Shown one piece after another: positions 1-7,787 of a stretch of 64,000 nt of DNA; positions within the stretch are counted from its first letter, which is position 1; each line of letters starts with the position of its first letter. Under the pieces are notes generated by a model that made no database searches, had not been told where the DNA came from, and was given only the letters and a program-made list of their open reading frames with translations. Made by a program: the position numbers and the translations under genes. This DNA is from Xanthobacteraceae bacterium (GTDB lineage: Bacteria > Pseudomonadota > Alphaproteobacteria > Rhizobiales > Xanthobacteraceae), in the NCBI GenBank assembly GCA_022844485.1, contig JALHLQ010000002.1, positions 1-64,000 of the forward strand, given 5' to 3'.

Positions 1-135
1 CAGCTCCTTGCCCTTGGCCGCATTGATGTCGGCCGCAATGACATGCGCCCCCGCCCGCGCAAGCTCCATCGCCGTCGCCTTGCCAATCCCGGAAACCCCG
101 CCCGTGACAACCGCGGTCTTGTTTTCAAGTTTCAT
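1..135 (-). CDS. SDR oxidoreductase, N-terminal part only (BadH-like 2-hydroxycyclohexanecarboxyl-CoA dehydrogenase?)
   Basis: Only the first 45 codons (ATG at 135) lie inside the window; the rest runs off the left edge. Residues 11-18 read TGGVSGIG, the TGxxxGIG dinucleotide motif of classical short-chain dehydrogenases, followed by an alpha helix and the acidic end of beta2 (AADIN). It is the last visible gene of the minus-strand run acyl-CoA dehydrogenase - crotonase - SDR, 19 nt behind the crotonase stop. Because BadI is encoded just across the divergent promoter, the natural reading is BadH, which oxidises 2-hydroxycyclohexanecarboxyl-CoA to the 2-keto ester that BadI cleaves. The SDR family is certain; the BadH role is inferred from context, since the catalytic domain is not visible. 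Confidence 0.8.
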   Translation of the reverse strand, partial: MKLENKTAVVTGGVSGIGKATAMELARAGAHVIAADINAAKGKEL

Positions 136-154
136 CGGCTCCCCCAACGACTGT

Positions 155-916
155 TCATGGCCGTGTTCCATCAAGAAACGCCGCCACCCGTTTGCGTGTC
201 TCGGCATTCGTCTGCAATTGCCGCGTGACTTCGAGTTCATCCATGTAGCCGCCCCGTCCCGGCTCGGCGGACGACGCAATGCAGGCTTTGCTCGCGGCGA
301 GCGCTGCGAAAGGCAAATCCGCGATGCGCCGAGCCGTTTCAGCCGCGCGTTCGGCGAGCTCCGTCCGCGGGACCGCCCAGTGCACGAGTCCGAGCGCGAG
401 CGCCTCCCGGCCATCGACCACCTCGGCTCCCAGGATCAGCCGGCTCGCGACGCTTCGGCCGACGAGGCGCGAGAGCCTTTGCGTCCCGCCGGCGCCGGGA
501 ATGAGCCCGAGTTTCACCTCCGGCAAACCCAGCTTCGCCTCGTTGGCGGCCATGCGAAGATCGCAGGCAAGAGCCAGTTCCAAGCCGCCGCCCAACGCTG
601 CTCCGCCGATCTCGGCCATGGCGACCTGAGGGAGCCTCTCGATTCGCGCATAGAGGCGCTGGATGGCGGCGACATAGGCGTAGGTTCGGTCAGGGCCATC
701 GGGGGCTTCGAAGCGATCACGCATTTCTTTCAAGTCGGCGCCGGCGCAGAATACTTTCTGGTCGGAGCGAAGGCGCAAGACCGTCCAGTCGTTCCGTGCG
801 GAAAGCTGGTCGAGCGCGGCATTGAAGTCCGCGATCCAGGCCGCGCCGATCGCGTTCACCGGCGCTTGCGACAGCGTCAGAGTGGCGATGCGATCTTCTA
901 TGGCGATCTTGATCAT
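155..916 (-). CDS. enoyl-CoA hydratase/crotonase family (BadK-like cyclohex-1-ene-carboxyl-CoA hydratase?)
   Basis: This is a 253-residue crotonase, the usual length. The oxyanion-hole loop FCAGADLKE is at 56-64, and both catalytic glutamates are present: E113 in GGLELA and E133 in LPEVKLGLIPGAGGTQRL. It should therefore be a working hydratase acting on an alpha,beta-unsaturated acyl-CoA in the cytoplasm. It starts 15 nt after the stop of the acyl-CoA dehydrogenase and is followed at 19 nt by the BadH-like SDR, so the three are probably one transcript. In the alicyclic pathway this is the slot of BadK, which hydrates cyclohex-1-ene-1-carboxyl-CoA to the 2-hydroxy ester. Overall similarity to BadK is not striking by eye, so the exact substrate is an inference from neighbours. 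Confidence 0.85.
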   Translation of the reverse strand: MIKIAIEDRIATLTLSQAPVNAIGAAWIADFNAALDQLSARNDWTVLRLRSDQKVFCAGADLKEMRDRFEAPDGPDRTYAYVAAIQRLYARIERLPQVAMAEIGGAALGGGLELALACDLRMAANEAKLGLPEVKLGLIPGAGGTQRLSRLVGRSVASRLILGAEVVDGREALALGLVHWAVPRTELAERAAETARRIADLPFAALAASKACIASSAEPGRGGYMDELEVTRQLQTNAETRKRVAAFLDGTRP

Positions 917-931
917 CGGTTCCGAACCGGC

Positions 932-2065
932 TCAGGGCAGGAGCGCGCGGCTGATGACGAGCTTCTGGATGTCGTTGGAGCCCTCGTAGATCTTCGCGAC
1001 CCGCACCGCGCGAAAGATCTGCTCCACTCTGTAGTCTTGGATATAGCCGTTGCCGCCAAGCGTCTGGATCGCATCGGAGCAGACGAGCTCAGCCATTTCG
1101 CTGGCGAACAGTTTCGCCATGGAGGCTTCTTTCAGACAGGGGAGACCTTTGCTGCGCAGCGCCGCCGCGTGCAGCACGAGCTGGCGCGCCGCCTCGATGC
1201 GGGTGGCCATCTCCGCCAGCCGGAACGAGACCGCCTGGTATTCGAAAATCCGCTTTCCGAACGCCTGCCGCTCCTGGGCATAGCCGAGCGCGATCTCATA
1301 GCTTGCGCGCGCCATGCCGATGCATTGGGCGGCGATGCCGATACGGCCGCCTTCGAGATTGGCTAAAGCGATTCGGTATCCTTGCCCTTCCTTGCCCAGC
1401 CTGCATTCCACGGGAATCTTGAGGTCTTCGAGCTGGATCTCGCAGGTATCGGAGGCGTTCTGCCCCATCTTCTTTTCGATGCGCCCGACGCGATAGCCGG
1501 GATTGCCGGTTTCGACAATGAAAGCGCTGATGCCGCGTTTGCCGCCTTTTGCGTCGGTGACGGCGAAAACAAGCGCTACGTCAGCGTTCTTTCCGGTTGT
1601 AATGAACTGCTTGACGCCATTGAGCACGTAGTGGCCGCCATGCTTCTCGGCGCGCGTACGCAGGGCCGAAGCGTCGGAGCCGCTTTGCGGCTCGGTCAAG
1701 CAGAAGGCGCAAAGCTTTTCCCCGCGGGCGAGCGGGCGCAAATAGGTTTCCTTCTGAAATGTCGTTCCGTAGTCGAGGATCGGCATGCAGCCGACGGAGT
1801 TGTGGCCGCTCATCACCGTCGAGACCGCGCCGTCGCCGGCCGCGATTTCTTCCAGCGCCAGAGCGTAGGAGACGTAATCCGCCCCGGCGCCGCCCCACTC
1901 GAGGGGGACCGTCATGCCCATCAAGCCCAGCTTTCCCATTTCGGCCAAGGCCGCTCGAGGAAACGCCGCCTCTCGTTCCCACTCAGCCGAAAACGGAGCG
2001 AGCCGGGTCCTGGAAAAATCGCGCGCGGTCGCGCGGATCATCTCTTGTTCTTCGGTAAGGATCAT
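932..2065 (-). CDS. aliB: acyl-CoA dehydrogenase, probable cyclohexanecarboxyl-CoA dehydrogenase (AliB/BadJ type)
   Basis: This is a full-length FAD acyl-CoA dehydrogenase of 377 residues. The N-terminal helical domain begins MILTEEQEMIRATARDF; the flavin/substrate loop CLTEPQSGSDAS is in the middle; the C-terminal helical domain carries QTLGGNGY and the catalytic base E361 in KIYEGSNDIQ. It would introduce the 1,2 double bond into cyclohexanecarboxyl-CoA, passing electrons to ETF. It is divergent from the CoA ligase at 2243 and is first in the minus-strand run with the crotonase and SDR. The shared 177-bp intergenic region contains a palindromic operator candidate at 2087-2104. The family is certain; the cyclic substrate is inferred from the adjacent BadI and ligase. 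Confidence 0.88.
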   Translation of the reverse strand: MILTEEQEMIRATARDFSRTRLAPFSAEWEREAAFPRAALAEMGKLGLMGMTVPLEWGGAGADYVSYALALEEIAAGDGAVSTVMSGHNSVGCMPILDYGTTFQKETYLRPLARGEKLCAFCLTEPQSGSDASALRTRAEKHGGHYVLNGVKQFITTGKNADVALVFAVTDAKGGKRGISAFIVETGNPGYRVGRIEKKMGQNASDTCEIQLEDLKIPVECRLGKEGQGYRIALANLEGGRIGIAAQCIGMARASYEIALGYAQERQAFGKRIFEYQAVSFRLAEMATRIEAARQLVLHAAALRSKGLPCLKEASMAKLFASEMAELVCSDAIQTLGGNGYIQDYRVEQIFRAVRVAKIYEGSNDIQKLVISRALLP

Positions 2066-2086
2066 TGATAATGGGTCGAACTAGAA

Positions 2087-2104
2087 TGAACGAGCGTTCG
2101 GTCA
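2087..2104. promoter_or_regulatory. palindromic operator candidate in the divergent aliA/aliB promoter region
   Basis: The sequence TGAACGAGCGTTCGGTCA contains a perfect GAACG-AG-CGTTC inverted repeat at 2088-2099, 22 bases upstream of the acyl-CoA dehydrogenase start and about 140 bases from the ligase start. Size and symmetry fit a TetR-family operator, a class that often responds to acyl-CoA. No regulator gene lies in this module inside the window; it may lie to the left. The rest of 2066-2242 shows no gene. Confidence 0.45.
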
Positions 2105-2242
2105 CTAGGATTGCGGTTCCGGGGAGGGGAGTCAAGCCGTCCTCACCGCAGCAACTTGCGGCGGGAACGGGGACACCCGTAAGTTCGCATTGAGGCTTGC
2201 GACGCCAGCAGGAAACACGGGCGCTCAGACGTGGGAGGAAGC

Positions 2243-3886
2243 ATGCAGTTCGATACCATCCTGCCCCCATCGCGCATCGCGGCAATGAAAAAGCAAGGTC
2301 ATTGGCGCGGCCTCGTCTTGTCCGACTATCTCGACAAGTGCGCGGCGGAGGTCCCCAACAAGACCGCACTCGTCGGATTCAGGGAAGGTATCAGCACGCC
2401 AGTCCGTTGGACTTACGCTGATTTCGATGGAGTGATCCGGCGGATCGCGCTTGGGCTTGCCGGATTGGGCGTGCAGAAAAACGACGTGGTCTCCTGTCAG
2501 TTACCGAACTGGTGGCAGTTCACCGCGCTTGTGTTTGCCTGCAGCCGCATCGGCGCGGTCATAAATCCCATGATGCCGATTTTCCGGGAGCGTGAGGTCA
2601 CCTTCATGCTCGGCTTTGCCGAGAGCAAAATCTTTGTTGTCCCGCGCGAGTTCCGCGGCTTCGATTACGAAGCCATGGCCAAAAGCATTCGGCCGAACTT
2701 GCCGAAGCTGCAGCGGATACTCGTCATCGATGGCGAAGGGGAGGACAGCTTCGAGCGCGTCCTCGTCGATACTCCCTGGGAGACCAAGCAAGACGCCAAG
2801 CGGCTGTTCTCGGAACGGCGGCAAGACGCAAATGACGTGATGGAGCTTCTCTATACATCGGGTACGACCGGTGAACCGAAAGGGGTGATGCATACGGCAA
2901 ACACGCTCACCTCCAACATTCATCCCTATTGCGAGCGCCTGCGTCTCGGCGCCGACGACATCGTTCTGATGGCGTCGCCCATGGCCCACCAAACCGGATT
3001 CATGTACGGGCTGATGATGCCGGTGATGCTCAAGGCCACCGCCGTCCTGCAAGATGTGTGGGACCCCAAGCGCGCGGCGAAAATCATCGAGCAGGAGCGG
3101 GTGACGTTCACCATGGCGTCAACGCCGTTTCTCTCCGATCTGACGGATGCTGCCTCGTCCGGGCCATGCGATGTTTCGAGCCTTCGAATCTTTCTCGCGG
3201 CAGGAGCGCCCATCCCGCGAGTCCTGGTCGAGCGCGCAACCAAGGCGCTCGGCGCCAATATCGTCTCCGCCTGGGGGATGACCGAGAACGGCGCGGTCAC
3301 CACGACGAAGCTCGAGGATCCGGAGGAGAAGACCTTTTTCACGGACGGGTGCGCCTTGCCCGGCATGGAGATTTGCGTCGTGGGACCGGACAACAAGACT
3401 TTGCCGGCGGGTCAAGAAGGACTTCTCAAGACCCGCGGCTGCTCCAACTTCGTCGGTTACTTGAAACGCCCGCAGCTCTACGCGCATGACGCGGATGATT
3501 GGTTCGACACAGGCGATCTCGCCAAGATCGATGCGGACGGATATGTGCGGATTACGGGCCGCGCGAAAGACATCATCATCCGCGGCGGCGAGAACATTCC
3601 GGTGATCGAGATTGAGGGGCTTCTGTTCCGGCATCCCGCCGTACAGGCCGTCGCCATTGTCGGAATGCCGGATCAGCGGCTTGGCGAGCGCGCCTGCGCC
3701 TTTGTCGTGCCGAAGGCCGGCCAGAGCTTCAGCTTCGACGACATGGTCGCGTTCCTGGAATTACAGAAGATCGCGAAACAATATCTCCCCGAGCGCCTCG
3801 AAATCGTCCAGGACCTCCCCCGTACGCCGAGCGGAAAGGTGCAAAAGTTCAAGCTGCGCGATGTGGCGAAGACACTGGGCCAGTGA
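2243..3886 (+). CDS. aliA: acyl-CoA synthetase (ANL family), probable cyclohexanecarboxylate-CoA ligase
   Basis: This is a 547-residue AMP-forming acid:CoA ligase. The P-loop YTSGTTGEPKG is at 204-214; AWGMTENG (A5), WFDTGDL with GRAKDIIIRGGENI (A7-A8) and the C-terminal catalytic lysine in PRTPSGKVQK are all intact. I chose ATG 2243 over the in-frame GTG at 2231 because a GGGAGGAA Shine-Dalgarno at 2233-2240 lies between them and serves only the ATG. It would activate a carboxylic acid with ATP and CoA in the cytoplasm. Its neighbours (BadI 104 nt downstream, acyl-CoA dehydrogenase divergent) point to cyclohexanecarboxylate as substrate, as for AliA. Another cyclic or aliphatic acid is possible. 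Confidence 0.85.
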   Translation: MQFDTILPPSRIAAMKKQGHWRGLVLSDYLDKCAAEVPNKTALVGFREGISTPVRWTYADFDGVIRRIALGLAGLGVQKNDVVSCQLPNWWQFTALVFACSRIGAVINPMMPIFREREVTFMLGFAESKIFVVPREFRGFDYEAMAKSIRPNLPKLQRILVIDGEGEDSFERVLVDTPWETKQDAKRLFSERRQDANDVMELLYTSGTTGEPKGVMHTANTLTSNIHPYCERLRLGADDIVLMASPMAHQTGFMYGLMMPVMLKATAVLQDVWDPKRAAKIIEQERVTFTMASTPFLSDLTDAASSGPCDVSSLRIFLAAGAPIPRVLVERATKALGANIVSAWGMTENGAVTTTKLEDPEEKTFFTDGCALPGMEICVVGPDNKTLPAGQEGLLKTRGCSNFVGYLKRPQLYAHDADDWFDTGDLAKIDADGYVRITGRAKDIIIRGGENIPVIEIEGLLFRHPAVQAVAIVGMPDQRLGERACAFVVPKAGQSFSFDDMVAFLELQKIAKQYLPERLEIVQDLPRTPSGKVQKFKLRDVAKTLGQ

Positions 3887-3990
3887 GTTCCGCGGGTTTG
3901 TCGGAGCGGCCCTGCAGGCACGGCGATCCGGCGATCCGGCCGTGTCTTTTGAAGACTGTCGCCGACGTTTTCATCCAGGAGTATGATGCG

Positions 3991-4785
3991 ATGCGCGATC
4001 CGAAGACCTACACCGACCTCCTTTACGAAGAAAAGGAGGGCATTGCTACCATCACGCTGAACCGGCCCGACAAGATGAACGCCTTCCGCGGAATCACCTG
4101 CGATGAATTGATTCATGCATTCAACCGCGCCGGCTGGAATACCGATATCGGCGTGATTGTGCTGACGGGTGCGGGGACCCGCGCCTTCTGCACCGGCGGC
4201 GACCAATCCGCCCATGAGGGAAGCTATGACGGCACTGGCACGATCGGCCTGCCGATGGAGGCGCTTCATGCGATCATGCGCGTGGTGCCGAAGCCGGTGA
4301 TTGCAAAGGTGCGCGGCTACGCCATCGGCGGAGGCAATGTGCTCGCCACGCTGTGCGATCTGACGATCGCTGCGGAAAGCGCCCAGTTCGGCCAAGTCGG
4401 ACCGAAGGTCGGATCGGTGGATCCGGGTTTCGGCACGGCCTATCTTTCGCGCATCGTGGGGGAAAAGAAGGCGCGGGAAATCTGGTACATGTGCCGCCGC
4501 TACACGGCACAGGAAGCGGCCGCGATGGGACTCGTCAATAAGGTCGTCCCTGATGACCAACTGGATGCGGAGGTCGAGACCTGGTGCCGTGAAATCGTTG
4601 AGCGCAGCCCGACCGCGATCGCCATCGCCAAACGGTCGTTCAACGCAGACACCGATTCAATCGCCGGAATAGGCGGTCTCGGCATGCAGGCGCTCAAACT
4701 CTATTACGCGACCGAAGAATCGCAGGAGGGCGTCAAAGCCTTCAACGAAAAACGCAAGCCCGACTTTCGGCGTTTCGCGCGCTGA
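3991..4785 (+). CDS. badI: 2-ketocyclohexanecarboxyl-CoA hydrolase (BadI)
   Basis: This 264-residue crotonase-superfamily protein is very close, as I recall it, to Rhodopseudomonas BadI. NRPDKMNAFRG is at 24-34, CTGGDQSAHEG at 67-77 and YAIGGGNVLAT at 110-120, and it ends in KRKPDF. BadI cleaves the ring of 2-ketocyclohexanecarboxyl-CoA hydrolytically to pimelyl-CoA, committing alicyclic acids to beta-oxidation. S142, D144 and Y239 align with the Ser138, Asp140 and Tyr235 I remember as functional in BadI (constant offset of 4). The MenB-like GGDQ replaces the GAD of hydratases. An in-frame GTG at 3883 overlaps the ligase stop, but ATG 3991 has AGGAG at 3978-3982 and matches the family N-terminus. 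This gene fixes the function of the whole left module. Confidence 0.93.
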   Translation: MRDPKTYTDLLYEEKEGIATITLNRPDKMNAFRGITCDELIHAFNRAGWNTDIGVIVLTGAGTRAFCTGGDQSAHEGSYDGTGTIGLPMEALHAIMRVVPKPVIAKVRGYAIGGGNVLATLCDLTIAAESAQFGQVGPKVGSVDPGFGTAYLSRIVGEKKAREIWYMCRRYTAQEAAAMGLVNKVVPDDQLDAEVETWCREIVERSPTAIAIAKRSFNADTDSIAGIGGLGMQALKLYYATEESQEGVKAFNEKRKPDFRRFAR

Positions 4786-4946
4786 AGCGAGATCTCGCAG
4801 GTGAGATACGGCATACCGGAGGGCTTCGAAGTCTGCGCGATCGCGGATGGCGGGTTCGCCGAGACCGCCGGCCTCCTGTCTCTTTCGGCGTGTGTGTGCT
4901 CAGCGCACCGATACTCCAGTGGCCAAGTCAATTTCGTCATCGTCCC

Positions 4947-6278
4947 ATGACAACCGATCGGCAACCGACCTTTGGCCACGTCGTGTCCTGGCTCGCAGGC
5001 TGCCACACGCTGCCCAACGACGTCGAACGGAAGGCCCGGCTGCTGCTGCTCGACACCTTCGGCTGCCTCGTGGCCGGGCTTGCCCACCGCGAAGTCAAAC
5101 AGTTCGGCCAAGCGCTTGCGACGGCCTTTCCTGGAGAAGTCGCGTGGCCCGGGTCTGACCTTTGTCTGGCCCCGGCCGGCAGTGCGGCTCTGGGCGCCGC
5201 CGCGGTCTGCTGGGACGAAGCCTGCGAGGGCCTCGCGTCGGCGCATGGCCGACCGGCGCTTCCTGTCATCCCAGCGCTTTTGGCGCTTGCGGCGCGCGGC
5301 GACGCAAGCCTTGGCCAGGTGCTGCTTGCGCTGGCCACCGGCTATGAAATCGGCGCCCGCGCCGGACAGGCTTGGCGGATTCCTGAGGGGTGGCACGTTG
5401 ACGGGAGCTGGCACGCGATCGGTGCGGCGGCCGCGGTCGCGCGGCTGACGTCCGGACCCGGTGCGATCCAGCCCGCGATCGAAGCCGCGGCGACTCAGAT
5501 TCCGGCCAGCCTCTACCTCCCCATCCTCTCGGGTTCCTTTGTGCGCAACACCTATCCCTCTCACGCGGCGCTGCTTGGAATACTGGCCGCCGCCGCTGCC
5601 GCCGCGCACTATGAAATGCCCTCCGGGGCGTTGGAGGAAGCGAGATGCCGGGTTTTGAGAACAAACGAGCCTTTGGCCGTCGCCCCCGCCGGCGAGTGGA
5701 CCATCCTTCAAGGCTATCTCAAGCCCTATGCCGGAGTGCGCCATACGCATTATGGCGTTGACGCCGCCTTGCGTATTCGCTCCCGCCCGGATTTCTCCCC
5801 CACGAAGGTGCGCGCCATCGCGTTGACGACGTATGAAGAAGCCGCGCTCTATTGCGGCAATCGCGCCCCCCGGACCGTGATCCAGGCTCAGTTCAGTCTG
5901 TCCTATGCCGTCGCCGCCGCGCTCGTCCTGGGGGATCTCGGTCCGGATGCTTACGCGGACGCGCTTCACGATCCGGAGATTGCAGGACTTGAGCACATGG
6001 TTTCGATCCAGGTCGATTCTTGTCGTACGCGCCGCGGCGCCGATCTCGTCGTCAATCTCTCCGAAGGCGGTGAAACCAAAACCTACGACGAGACCGTCGA
6101 CGTTGTGGCGGGAGACCCGGAACGCCCGATGACTGCCGACCAGGTGGTCGGAAAATTTATCCGCTATGCGGAAGCTCGGCTTGGCCGGCAAACCGCGGAG
6201 CGGCTGGCTGCGTTTTTCCTGCACGGCGACGCGCAGGAATCCGCCCGGACGTGTTTCTTGCTTTCGTCACGGTGCTAA
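4947..6278 (+). CDS. MmgE/PrpD family protein
   Basis: This is a 443-residue all-helical N-domain plus lid protein of the MmgE/PrpD family, which contains 2-methylcitrate dehydratase, cis-aconitate decarboxylase and several uncharacterised carboxylic-acid lyases. Family features visible are RKARLLLLDTFGCLVAGL near the N-terminus, DGSWHAIGAAAAVARL in the middle and the long alpha-beta lid ending near RLGRQTAERLAAFF. The start is uncertain: ATG 4947 gives the usual N-terminus but has no clear ribosome-binding site, and a GTG at 4890 is in frame. It sits 161 nt after badI and 31 nt before a tricarboxylate-type importer, so a polycarboxylate substrate taken up by that importer is plausible. The reaction cannot be told from sequence. 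Confidence 0.85.
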   Translation: MTTDRQPTFGHVVSWLAGCHTLPNDVERKARLLLLDTFGCLVAGLAHREVKQFGQALATAFPGEVAWPGSDLCLAPAGSAALGAAAVCWDEACEGLASAHGRPALPVIPALLALAARGDASLGQVLLALATGYEIGARAGQAWRIPEGWHVDGSWHAIGAAAAVARLTSGPGAIQPAIEAAATQIPASLYLPILSGSFVRNTYPSHAALLGILAAAAAAAHYEMPSGALEEARCRVLRTNEPLAVAPAGEWTILQGYLKPYAGVRHTHYGVDAALRIRSRPDFSPTKVRAIALTTYEEAALYCGNRAPRTVIQAQFSLSYAVAAALVLGDLGPDAYADALHDPEIAGLEHMVSIQVDSCRTRRGADLVVNLSEGGETKTYDETVDVVAGDPERPMTADQVVGKFIRYAEARLGRQTAERLAAFFLHGDAQESARTCFLLSSRC

Positions 6279-6309
6279 TGTTGCACGACAACGTCAAGCT
6301 TGGGGGGTC

Positions 6310-7305
6310 ATGATGACAAAACGGACAGAGCGTCTCGGGCTGGACCGCAGGACGGTCTTGAAGACCGGCGCTTGCGCCGCGCTCGCAGCCGTCGGCGGCG
6401 CGTACGGGGCGGCGGCCTTTCCGACTCAGCCGATCACGATCATCGTGCCTTACGCGCCCGGAAGCACAGACCAGCTTGCCCGCGCACTCGCCGGTCACAT
6501 GGAAAAGGTCGTTGGTCAGCCTGTCGTGGTCGAAACCCGACCGGGCGGCGGCGGCTCGGTCGGCGCCAATTTTGTTGCAAAAAGCGCCAAGCCCGACGGG
6601 CATACGCTTCTCCTCGGCTTTACGGCCCCGCTCACCATCGCGCCGCATCAAAATCCGTTGCCTTATCAGTTCGACGATCTGGCGGCGGTGGCGCGCGTGA
6701 CGCTCGGGCCCAACATGGTCGCCGCGCGCGTTGGGGCGCCCTTCAAAGACGCAAAGGACCTTGTTGCCTACGCCAAGGCGCATCCGGACAAAGTGAGTTT
6801 CGGCAGCGCCGGAACCGGAAGCACGACGCATCTCGCCGGCGAAGCTTTCGCGCGCGCCGCCGGAATCAAGCTCAATCACATTCCGTTTCAGGGCGTGACG
6901 CCTGCCGTGACGGCGGCGGTCGGCGGCACGGTCGATCTTGTGATCGGATTGGCCCAGGCCTTGTGGCCCCAGGTCGAGGGGAAAAGACTTGTCCCGATTG
7001 CGCAACTCGGGAGCAACCGAGCAAAAGTCATTGCTGACGTGCCGACATTCAAGGAAGTCGGAGTCGACTTTTCGATGCCGGCCATTGTCGGATTCTGGGT
7101 CAGGTCGGGCACGCCTGCGGCTGCCGTGCAGAAGCTTGAGGCCGCGGTGGAGAAGGCCAGCCAGTCGCCTGAATTCATCGACTTTGCCAAACGTACGCTG
7201 ACGGAGGTCGAGTTCGCCGGCGCGGCGAAATTCCAGACCGAGCTGAGGGCCGAAAACGCTTACTATGCAAAAATTCTTTCTGATCTCGGCATGACGAAGA
7301 AATGA
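6310..7305 (+). CDS. Bug/TctC-type periplasmic solute receptor of a tripartite tricarboxylate transporter
   Basis: This 331-residue receptor has a twin-arginine-like leader (DRRTVLK at 12-18, then a hydrophobic stretch to about residue 35). The mature protein opens with PITIIVPYAPGS and carries the Bug signature PGGGGSVGANFVAKS followed by PDGHTLL. It would bind a small carboxylate in the periplasm and deliver it to the membrane pair encoded next. A G-run at 6302-6307 precedes two adjacent ATGs (6310, 6313). Its stop overlaps the tctB start by 4 bp, so the three transporter genes are translationally coupled in the order C-B-A. The ligand is unknown; the MmgE/PrpD neighbour suggests a polycarboxylate. 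Confidence 0.9.
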   Translation: MMTKRTERLGLDRRTVLKTGACAALAAVGGAYGAAAFPTQPITIIVPYAPGSTDQLARALAGHMEKVVGQPVVVETRPGGGGSVGANFVAKSAKPDGHTLLLGFTAPLTIAPHQNPLPYQFDDLAAVARVTLGPNMVAARVGAPFKDAKDLVAYAKAHPDKVSFGSAGTGSTTHLAGEAFARAAGIKLNHIPFQGVTPAVTAAVGGTVDLVIGLAQALWPQVEGKRLVPIAQLGSNRAKVIADVPTFKEVGVDFSMPAIVGFWVRSGTPAAAVQKLEAAVEKASQSPEFIDFAKRTLTEVEFAGAAKFQTELRAENAYYAKILSDLGMTKK

Positions 7306-7787
7306 TCGGGAAGCGGCTTCTCGCGCGGGAGTTTGTCGCGGCCGGGCTGGTGTTTCTGCTGGGCGGCGCGATCACCACAGCGGCGATCGAATTGCCGATG
7401 GGCAGCCTCCGGCTCCCGGGGCCAGGCGCGCTTCCGCTTGCGGTTGGCTTCTCGCTCATCATGCTGTCGACGGCGCTCGCCCTGCAAGCACGCTCCGCGG
7501 AGCCTGCAAACCTGCGCTCGGTTGAGGACGACCAGTCGGATCCCCGGGGCATTCTGCGCGTCATTCTGCTCTGCATACTCATCGGAGGTTTTCTGTTTTT
7601 GCTGCCTGTGGCCGGCTTCCTTGTCGCCGGCGCCTTTTTGTTGATTGCGCTGCATGCCATCGGAACAAATGGGCGCTTAAGCATGCATTCGGTGGCTGCA
7701 GGCCTGCTCACGACAGCCGTTGCCTACGTGCTGTTCGCCCGGCTGTTGAGGATTCCGCTTCCGCATGGCTGGATCTGGGCGTTCTGA
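7302..7787 (+). CDS. TctB-family small membrane subunit
   Basis: This is a 161-residue protein with four predicted membrane helices (about 10-30, 42-62, 85-110 and 125-150) and a polar central loop. That is the size and layout of the small subunit of tripartite tricarboxylate transporters. It begins in an ATGA overlap with the receptor gene and ends in a TGATG overlap with the large permease gene, so stoichiometric coupled synthesis is likely. Sequence conservation in TctB is low; the assignment rests on topology and on its fixed place between tctC and tctA. Confidence 0.85.
   Translation: MIGKRLLAREFVAAGLVFLLGGAITTAAIELPMGSLRLPGPGALPLAVGFSLIMLSTALALQARSAEPANLRSVEDDQSDPRGILRVILLCILIGGFLFLLPVAGFLVAGAFLLIALHAIGTNGRLSMHSVAAGLLTTAVAYVLFARLLRIPLPHGWIWAF

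Noticed and set aside
8-1366. A 452-codon plus-strand open frame opposite the crotonase and acyl-CoA dehydrogenase genes.
   Set aside because: It covers two well-supported minus-strand genes and the gap between them, with no protein-like motif.
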